Below, in pieces: positions 1-6,427 of a stretch of DNA of 64,000 bases. Source of the stretch: DASVWZ01 sp036392935 (GTDB lineage: Bacteria; Acidobacteriota; Terriglobia; Terriglobales; Acidobacteriaceae); contig DASVWZ010000322.1 in the NCBI GenBank assembly GCA_036392935.1, positions 1-64,000 of the forward strand, in the 5' to 3' direction. The notes below the pieces were generated by a model. That model was not told the DNA's origin, made no database searches, and saw only the letters and a list, made by a program, of their open reading frames with translations. Both the position numbers and the translations under genes were made by a program. Position 1 is the stretch's first letter, and the number at the start of each line of letters is the position of its first letter.

Positions 1-307
1 CCCCAGACCCCACTCCCCGGTTTACAATCTTCTTCGCAGGAGAACTGTCCCTAGTTTCTTTGTCTCACGTCAGGGGTGCACTCCAGTTCCCGCCCTCGCA
101 AAAAGCGCGAGGACGGGGCACCCTCAGTTCTGTTACGGGGAACGAAAAACAGGAGACCACAAGGCCGGGCCACCCGCCGGCGAGAAAACTGAAAACCAGA
201 CGATGACCGTGGTCATGATCGCGAACGACGTTATTCTGTTTTTCATTGCGATTTTCTCCATTGATCTAGCTCTGAATCCAGCTTCTTTCGGACAAGCACA
301 TCACGCA
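1..307. other. Intergenic region at the left edge
   Basis: I see no convincing gene here. The only structure is the hairpin repeat at 89-117, listed separately. The stretch lies downstream of the GloVer gene that ends at 308 on the minus strand. Confidence 0.5.
89..117. repeat. Hairpin repeat, 11-bp stem
   Basis: Bases 89-99 pair with 107-117 with a single C/A mismatch, leaving a loop AAAAAGC. The flanks (AGTTCC before, GGGGCACCC after) resemble a palindromic element I recall as scattered through acidobacterial intergenic regions. That family link is from memory. It could also act as a transcription terminator for a gene left of the window. Confidence 0.45.
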
Positions 308-1726
308 CTAGGGTGAGACTTCAAAGACGGTTCCACAACCGCCGTGGCCACATGATGTGCCAATGCCGCCTTCTTGCGTTGTGCTATAGAGGCTGCCCGC
401 TCCGTCGAGCACAAGTCCTGCCGCGGGGAAGAGGCCGTCCGGTGCCCGTACGAAACCGTGCAGATAGTCGATACTCCTTGCGCCTTGGCTCTTGTGGGGA
501 GCTTTGAGGCGAAAAACGCTCCCCTGCAGCTCATCCCCACTGCCGTAGTATGTCGTGCCGTAGATGCTGCCCGCTCCATCGATGACGAGACCGGCCTCTG
601 GGCCTGCTCCACCGGCCGCTGCCTCGAAGAGGTAAAGTACTTTTTCTGTCCAAACATGAGATTTCCCTGCGGGACTCGTTAACTCAAAAACTCCTCCGCT
701 CCCTTGGTTACCTCCGGCGTATACTGTCCCGTATAGGTTGCCATCCTCATCGAGAACAACGCTTGCCGCTGGCGTGGCACCTTCCTGCACGTTGAACCTG
801 TGCAGCGTCGTCTCCGTCCAAGGCTTACACATCTTGCTTGGCGGGCTAAGCATGAATGCTGTGCCGCAACCTGTGCCTGTGTCGCCGCCGTCGCATTCGC
901 CGGACTCATCGCCGCCGTAGTATGTCGTGCCATAGATAGAACCCTTGCTATCCAGCACTAGTCCTCCATTCGGTTCGGCTCCGTCGCCGCCCCCTTTTCC
1001 CGCCGTACCACCTTTGAAGCTATACAGAACCCTTTCTGACCATTTGCCGTCCTTTTGCTTCGGCGGGTGCAGACGGAACACCGTCCCGCAATACTGGTAA
1101 TACGGCGAGTTGCAGCTTCCATATCCGCCGCCGTACACCGTGGCTCCATAGAGGTTCCCAACGGCGTCAAAGGTCAGGTCGCCAATGGGTAGATACCCGT
1201 CCTTGCCGCTCTGGAAGTTGTAGAGTATGCGTTCTGTCCAGTTGCCTCCCTTTTCTGCGGGCGGCGATAGTTCGTACACCGTTCCGCAGCCGACCTTCGT
1301 GCCAAGGAGAACGCAGTTGCCGGTCCCGCCGTAGGCGGTAGTTCCATACAAGTTACCGGAACTGTCCATTACCAAACCCCCGCCGGGGTTACTACCGTCG
1401 GCACTGCTTGGGCCGACGCCCTTGAAGACGTATAGGACCGTTTCGGTCCAGGGATCGCCGTTCTTTGCCGGAGGTGTCAGATGGAAGACTGTACCGCAGT
1501 AGAGCGGAGGGCATTGCCCACCCCCTTCGGCTGTGGCTCCATAGAGATTGCCCTTAGAGTCAAAGACAATCCCGCCGACGGGTACGGCACCATCGCTATT
1601 GCCGCCCTGAAAGCTGTAAAGCACACTCTCATTCCACTCTGCGAAAGCGGTTGCGACCAGCATCAGCGCCAGAAAGCACAGCCAAAACAGCCGGGATGTG
1701 TGATATTTCAACATTTTCAAAGTCAT
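308..1726 (-). CDS. GloVer-repeat secreted protein (first of two)
   Basis: About 472 residues made of tandem units of the form DxxGNLYGTT-x-GG, followed by GTVFxLxPP and W-T-E-x-VLYxF. This is the signature of the Gloeobacter/Verrucomicrobia (GloVer) repeat family, which probably forms beta-propeller-like blades. The function is unknown. I chose the ATG at 1726 because it is followed within a few residues by a signal peptide (hydrophobic run ending ATAFA). A further ATG four codons on (1714) is possible. The longer frame from 1798 puts 24 residues before the signal. A second member is at 33799-35076. Confidence 0.8.
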   Translation of the reverse strand: MTLKMLKYHTSRLFWLCFLALMLVATAFAEWNESVLYSFQGGNSDGAVPVGGIVFDSKGNLYGATAEGGGQCPPLYCGTVFHLTPPAKNGDPWTETVLYVFKGVGPSSADGSNPGGGLVMDSSGNLYGTTAYGGTGNCVLLGTKVGCGTVYELSPPAEKGGNWTERILYNFQSGKDGYLPIGDLTFDAVGNLYGATVYGGGYGSCNSPYYQYCGTVFRLHPPKQKDGKWSERVLYSFKGGTAGKGGGDGAEPNGGLVLDSKGSIYGTTYYGGDESGECDGGDTGTGCGTAFMLSPPSKMCKPWTETTLHRFNVQEGATPAASVVLDEDGNLYGTVYAGGNQGSGGVFELTSPAGKSHVWTEKVLYLFEAAAGGAGPEAGLVIDGAGSIYGTTYYGSGDELQGSVFRLKAPHKSQGARSIDYLHGFVRAPDGLFPAAGLVLDGAGSLYSTTQEGGIGTSCGHGGCGTVFEVSP

Positions 1727-1946
1727 AGCGTGAAGGTCAACTCCGCGAGGATTTCGGGCCGCCGCCAAACCGGGGGGAGCAGCAACTAATCTTCCCAAAT
1801 GCTACGCCCAGCTTGCCTTCAATGTCCACGGGCAATTTGACCTCCGGCGGCATGTATTAGTGCTTTAGCGAACCGGCCCTATCACTTAATTAGTTCCCAA
1901 CCACCCCCAACCGCACTACATCCCCAGACCGAATCCGACACTTTCA

Positions 1947-1984
1947 TTGACTTGCCCTCCCGCTAGTCCTAAGATTTCAGGCCA
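1947..1984 (+). promoter_or_regulatory. Sigma-70-type promoter, leaderless start of kinase 1
   Basis: TTGACT (1947-1952), a 17-nt spacer and TAAGAT (1970-1975) form a strong housekeeping promoter. Only nine bases separate the -10 box from the GTG at 1985, so transcription should begin at or next to the start codon. No Shine-Dalgarno sequence is present. The same arrangement precedes the paralogue at 6428. Confidence 0.65.
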
Positions 1985-4369
1985 GTGATCGGCCAGACCA
2001 TCTCTCACTACCGCATTGTGGAGAAGCTCGGCGGTGGGGGGATGGGTGTCGTCTACAAGGCCGAAGACGTCAAGCTGCACCGCTTTGTCGCCCTGAAGTT
2101 CCTGCCTGATGAAGTCTCCAAAGACGCTCAGGCACTGGCTCGTTTTGAGCGCGAGGCCCAGGCCGCTTCCGCTCTCAATCATCCCAACATCTGCACCATC
2201 TACGAAATCAACGAACATGACCGTCAACCCTTCATCGCCATGGAGTATCTGGATGGCGTGACGCTGAAGCACAAGATCGGCAATCGTCCGCTCGATACCG
2301 AATCGATTTTTTCGCTGGCCATCGAGATCGCGGATGCGCTGGAGGCGGCGCATGCCAAGGGAATTGTGCACCGCGACATCAAGCCGGCGAATATTTTTGT
2401 GACCGAGCGCGGGCACGCCAAGATTCTGGACTTCGGGCTGGCAAAGGTGACCGTGGCAGCCTCGACTTCCAGTCAGATTGCCGCTGCCAACACCGAGACG
2501 ACTAACGAACAGCTTTTGACCAGCCCTGGCTCGACTCTGGGAACGGTGGCGTACATGTCGCCGGAACAGGCCAGAGGCAAGGAGTTGGACGCGCGCACGG
2601 ATTTGTTTTCCTTCGGCGCGGTGCTGTACGAGATGGCCACGGGTACGCTGCCGTTTCCCGGAGAAACTTCGGCGCTCATGTTTACGGCCATCCTGACCTC
2701 GGATCCGGAGCCGGCGGTTCGATTCAACCGCAACGTTCCGCCAAAACTCGAAGACATCATCAACAAGGCGCTGGAGAAAGATCGGAATCTGCGCTACCAG
2801 AAAGCGGCCGACATGCGGACCGATCTGCAGCGCCTGAAGCGAGACACAGAGACGGGGAGAGCGGCGAGTTCCGGGCCCGTGCCGGCAGTTGTCGCGGACT
2901 CGGCGGTCTCAGCCATTTCGCGGGCGGGGGTACCCGCGCCACACAAGCTTTGGTTCATTGTGGCATCCGTCATGGTAATCGCCGCGTTAATCGCCGGCGG
3001 CCTTTATTACCGCTCCCGTGAGCAAGCCAAGCCGCTCACCGAAAAAGACACCATCGTTCTCGCCGATTTCGACAATAAAACCGGCGACGTCGTCTTCGAC
3101 GACACCCTCAAGCAGGGATTGGCGGTGCAACTGGAACAATCGCCATTTCTCGCGCTGCTCTCCGAAAACAAAGTGAACGAGACTTTAAAACTGATGGGTC
3201 GCGCAGCCGGAGACCGGTTGACGCCGGAGATTGCCCGCGAGATCTGCCAGCGCACCAGCAGTAAAGCGATGCTGATCGGGTCGATTGCCGGGTTGGGCAG
3301 TCAGTACGTGATCGGCCTGAAGGCTGTGAATTGCGGCACCGGCGACATGCTCGCCGAGGCGCAGGAGCGCGCTTCCGGCAAAGAAACGGTCCTGAAAGCG
3401 CTGGACGCTGCCGCCGGCACCCTCCGCGGAAAGCTGGGCGAGTCGCTGGGATCGGTGGAGAAGTACGCCACGCCGGTGGAGGAAGCGACGACTCCGTCGC
3501 TCGATGCGCTCAAGGCGTACAGCCTGGGGCGAAGCACGGAAGAAGCCAAGGGAGCCACGGCTGCGCTGCCGTTTTTCAAGCGGGCTGTCGAACTGGACCC
3601 GAATTTCGCCATGGCGTATCAGGAACTGGCTGTTATTTACGGCGGTCTGGCCGAGGGTATAAGCGGAGCCGAAAACGCTCGTAAGGCGTATGAGCTCCGC
3701 GCAAAGGTAAGCGACCGTGAGCGGTTCTCCATTGAGGGCTTCTACTACCTGTACGCGACCGGGGAATTGGAGAAGGCGGCGCAGGTTTTTGAACTGTGGC
3801 AGAAAACTTATCCACGGGACGCGGTGCCTCACCGCAACCTGGGAATTGTGAACGACGATGGGAACCTGGGGAATCTGCAGAAGGCGTTGGAAGAATATGC
3901 CGAGGCGCTGCGAATGGAGCCAGGCGCGATCTGGAACTATGGAAATCTCGCCAGGGCTTACATGAATCTGAACCGTTTCGAGGAAGCAGCCGCGCTGCTC
4001 AAACAGGCGGAAGAGCGCGGACTTGAAGGTTATCTGCGGGTGCTTCGTTACACATTGGCTTTTCTGAACGACGATCGCGCGCAGATGGCGAAGCTGGCAG
4101 CGGCCACCATGGGCGAGCCCGGGGTGGAGGACCAGATGCTGGCCACCCAGTCGGATACCGCGGCATGGGACGGGAAGATGAAGGACGCGGACGAGCTGAC
4201 CCGGCAGGCCATGGAGTCGGCGATGCACAATGACGCCCGTGAAACCGCAGCCGGCTATCAGATCGGCGGAGCGCTGCATGCGATGGATGTCGGCAACCCC
4301 GCGCAGGCTCGGGCTGTGCGGGCGCTGCGGCCACCGGAACGCAATCCGGCTATACGTCGGGTGCAGTGA
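1985..4369 (+). CDS. Membrane Ser/Thr protein kinase with TPR sensor, 3'-truncated (kinase 1)
   Basis: A Hanks-type kinase domain fills about residues 1-280: glycine loop GGGGMGVVYKAED, VALKF lysine, HRDIKPAN catalytic loop near residue 129, DFGLAK, and YMSPEQ. A transmembrane segment follows near 321-345, then an outer region with the GDVVFDDTLKQGL motif and TPR repeats. It should phosphorylate Ser/Thr of unknown targets in response to an external signal. The start is GTG 1985, shared with kinase 2. Similarity to kinase 2 stops near base 4315. The last 15-20 codons are unrelated and about 170-190 C-terminal residues are missing. The kinase and membrane parts are intact, so it may still work. 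Confidence 0.88.
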   Translation: MIGQTISHYRIVEKLGGGGMGVVYKAEDVKLHRFVALKFLPDEVSKDAQALARFEREAQAASALNHPNICTIYEINEHDRQPFIAMEYLDGVTLKHKIGNRPLDTESIFSLAIEIADALEAAHAKGIVHRDIKPANIFVTERGHAKILDFGLAKVTVAASTSSQIAAANTETTNEQLLTSPGSTLGTVAYMSPEQARGKELDARTDLFSFGAVLYEMATGTLPFPGETSALMFTAILTSDPEPAVRFNRNVPPKLEDIINKALEKDRNLRYQKAADMRTDLQRLKRDTETGRAASSGPVPAVVADSAVSAISRAGVPAPHKLWFIVASVMVIAALIAGGLYYRSREQAKPLTEKDTIVLADFDNKTGDVVFDDTLKQGLAVQLEQSPFLALLSENKVNETLKLMGRAAGDRLTPEIAREICQRTSSKAMLIGSIAGLGSQYVIGLKAVNCGTGDMLAEAQERASGKETVLKALDAAAGTLRGKLGESLGSVEKYATPVEEATTPSLDALKAYSLGRSTEEAKGATAALPFFKRAVELDPNFAMAYQELAVIYGGLAEGISGAENARKAYELRAKVSDRERFSIEGFYYLYATGELEKAAQVFELWQKTYPRDAVPHRNLGIVNDDGNLGNLQKALEEYAEALRMEPGAIWNYGNLARAYMNLNRFEEAAALLKQAEERGLEGYLRVLRYTLAFLNDDRAQMAKLAAATMGEPGVEDQMLATQSDTAAWDGKMKDADELTRQAMESAMHNDARETAAGYQIGGALHAMDVGNPAQARAVRALRPPERNPAIRRVQ

Positions 4370-4385
4370 CCATCGAAATGAGGTC
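4310..4385. other. Junction where two convergent genes both lose their 3' ends
   Basis: Kinase 1 (plus strand) stops matching its paralogue near 4315. The aspartase gene (minus strand) stops matching its family near 4375-4380. The two reading frames overlap tail to tail here (4350-4369). This looks like a rearrangement breakpoint, or an assembly join. Confidence 0.6.
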
Positions 4386-5330
4386 ACTGGCGATCTTCGA
4401 AAGCTTCACGGCCAGACTTTTCAATGCCGACGAATAGACGACAAATCCCTCTTGGTCCCAGGTGGCTGAAATTAAATCAGGGGCCGAGACGATAGGTTTC
4501 CCGGTTAGTTCAGCAAGGTGGGCAGCGCACTTTTCCGGGTAACCCTTGGGCACGTTGATGCCTGTGCCAATCGCGGTCGCACCCATGTTCACTGAGTAGA
4601 GATATTTCTCCGCATCGCGCAGAAGACGAATTTCGCCTTCTAAGGCGTCTGCGTACCCGTAGAACTCCTGGCCGACGGTCATGGGTACAGCGTCCTGCAT
4701 CTCGGTTCTGCCCATCTTGACGACTTCGAGGTTGGCCTTGCCCTGAGCCCGGAATGCCGCAATCAGCTTCTGTAGTTCCTCAATGAGCTTGTCGTTACGC
4801 AGAAGAAAGGCAACTTTGATCGCCGTTGGATAGGAGTCGTTTGTGGATTGCGACATGTTCAGGTCGTCATGGGGATCGATGAATTGATAGTCGCCTTTCT
4901 TGTGCCCGGAGAGTTCCAGCGCAACATTCGCCAGCACCTCGTTGGCATTCATGTTAGTGGATGTGCCGGCGCCTCCCTGATACCAGTCGACCTGAAACTG
5001 ATCGTGATACTTTCCGCCGAGCACCGCTTTGCAGGCTTTCTCAATGGCCGCCAGCTTTTCGGGTTTCATCGCCCCGACATCGGCATTGGCCTGTGCGGCC
5101 GCGAGTTTCACGATGGCCCACGCTTCTACAAATCCCGGGTAATGATTGATGTCAACGCCGGAGATTTGAAAATTTTCCAGAGCGCGTGCGGTTTGCACAC
5201 CGTAATAGGAGTCTGCTGGGATTTGCTTTTCGCCGAGAAGATCGTGCTCTGTTCTGACGTTTTGTCCGTGTACCGAAAGAGACCCGACTAACAACAGGCA
5301 AAATATGAAAAGCCCTTTTAACCAGCTCAT
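4350..5330 (-). pseudogene. Aspartate ammonia-lyase-like gene, C-terminally truncated
   Basis: 326 residues with a signal peptide (about 1-22), then the fumarase/aspartase fold: GAGTSTNMNANEV near 130-142 and SQSTNDSYPTA near 170. The family converts aspartate to fumarate and ammonia and is normally about 460-470 residues. Here the match ends at SKIASDL, just before the conserved SGPRAG segment. The GSSIMPGKVNP signature loop with the catalytic serine is absent, so activity is unlikely. A signal peptide suggests the ancestral enzyme was periplasmic. The loss coincides with the truncated end of kinase 1. Confidence 0.75.
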
Positions 5331-5773
5331 CGCAATGCTCCTTAATAAACGGCCTGATCTGGAAGTGGGACTTGCTCGACAGAATTCTCGCTCACGACAT
5401 TCGCCTCACCTACTGGCAAAAGTAATAGGCGCCGGCAGCGGGCTGCTACGGCGTGGACTGATGACTCCCATGGCCCAATCCTTCAAACGCGGCAGGGGCG
5501 ACTTCTGTGATCATCGCTGCCGGCCACTCAAAGCATGCGCGGCTGATGAGGGCGGATCCACCGCAGCGAATTCTCGATTGTTGTAACTAGGTGGCAGCAC
5601 CGGCTGATATGAGAACACTCAACTTGCACCGAGCGAGGGATCGCTCATCAAGAGTGCGGATGGAAGGGTGGCAGCAGTATCGACTCGGCGGAGAACAGCA
5701 TGTCCAATACGAACGAAAACCCTTGACTCCGACCGGCCTTCTCATGGAAGGCGATTACACTCAAAATCCCTCT
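5331..5773. other. Gene-free stretch
   Basis: Several short frames are open here, but none has a recognisable domain, a good ribosome site or a convincing composition. It lies between the start of the aspartase remnant and the small membrane protein gene. Confidence 0.4.
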
Positions 5774-6046
5774 TCACTGTGTGTGCCGAGTGCGCCATCG
5801 ATATATCAGAAATGCGACAACACCGTAAAACAGGGTGCCGCTGGGCACGAAGAGAGACAAACTGGCCATATCGTGAGCACCGATCCCCAAGAGCGCTGGG
5901 AGAAGCCAAAAGGGCGCTGTGAGCCAGCCAAAGACACCTGGGGCTATGCTTGCGAGACCTGCGATGGCTAGCGACAACAGTAGGCCGATGCCACCAAAGA
6001 GCGCGACCTTCTTCACCAACCTCAATGGTTTCGAATCCACTGGCAC
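5774..6046 (-). CDS. Small integral membrane protein, unknown function
   Basis: 90 residues with a GTG start at 6046. There are two or three hydrophobic segments: about 12-35, 39-57 and 64-82. The tail is basic (YRWRTRHTQ), which suggests a cytoplasmic C-terminus. I do not recognise a family. It sits between the truncated aspartase and the kinase remnant, so it may have arrived with the same DNA segment. It is kept as a gene because the hydrophobic pattern is regular. Confidence 0.5.
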   Translation of the reverse strand: MPVDSKPLRLVKKVALFGGIGLLLSLAIAGLASIAPGVFGWLTAPFWLLPALLGIGAHDMASLSLFVPSGTLFYGVVAFLIYRWRTRHTQ

Positions 6047-6177
6047 TATTATGCCCTAGGCTTAAGCCGGGCCGGCGTCGCCTGGTGAGCTTGGTCACGT
6101 GACGAAACCAGATGAGATGAGAAGGCCGGTCTCCGGCGGGATGCTGTACGCTCCCAAGTTATCGACGTGCTTGAAGC

Positions 6178-6279
6178 ACCAAAGCCGCATAGCAGGACTT
6201 TCTTACGCTGTGGAGGGACGCCGATCCCGACATCCCCATCCTCAAAGAAGCCAAAACCGAGTACGCCAGGCTGCAATAG
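6178..6279 (+). pseudogene. Orphan C-terminal tail of a kinase-TPR gene
   Basis: Codons from 6193 to the stop at 6277-6279 read QDFLTLWRDADPDIPILKEA followed by KTEYARLQ. Kinase 2 ends KDFLALWKDADPEIPILKEA followed by KAEYAKLQ. The similarity carries on past the stop codon (CAATAGTCAA in both). The codon at 6190-6192 is TAG where kinase 2 has a tyrosine codon. This is a decayed end of a third copy, or the lost end of kinase 1. Confidence 0.75.
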
Positions 6280-6390
6280 TCAAGCCCGCATTCAGTCAAT
6301 CGGACTGTCTTCGCCGTTTTTTGGGATTTGAGTGTGAACGCGATTTGCGCCAGCCAAGTTTCAAACGATCGCAAAAATCCCTTTCACGGT

Positions 6391-6427
6391 TTGACTAGCC
6401 TTCGGTATAGCCCTAAGATTTTTGCCA
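6391..6427 (+). promoter_or_regulatory. Sigma-70-type promoter, leaderless start of kinase 2
   Basis: TTGACT (6391-6396), a 17-nt spacer and TAAGAT (6414-6419), with the GTG start at 6428. The boxes and the following TT..CCAGTGATCGG are shared with kinase 1 (1947-1984). Only eight bases separate the -10 box from GTG, and no ribosome-binding site is visible. Confidence 0.65.

Noticed and set aside
3185..4387. 400-codon minus-strand frame opposite kinase 1
   Set aside because: No recognised motif and it lies fully under the kinase and TPR coding sequence. It is a shadow.
4315..4440. A single-base frameshift in kinase 1 that would restore the lost C-terminus
   Set aside because: Both other frames were read past the break; neither resembles the C-terminal TPR region of kinase 2, and the true tail is found 1.8 kb away.
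6422..6427. TTG as the start of kinase 2
   Set aside because: Kinase 1 has no matching codon and the promoter -10 box is too near. GTG 6428 is shared.
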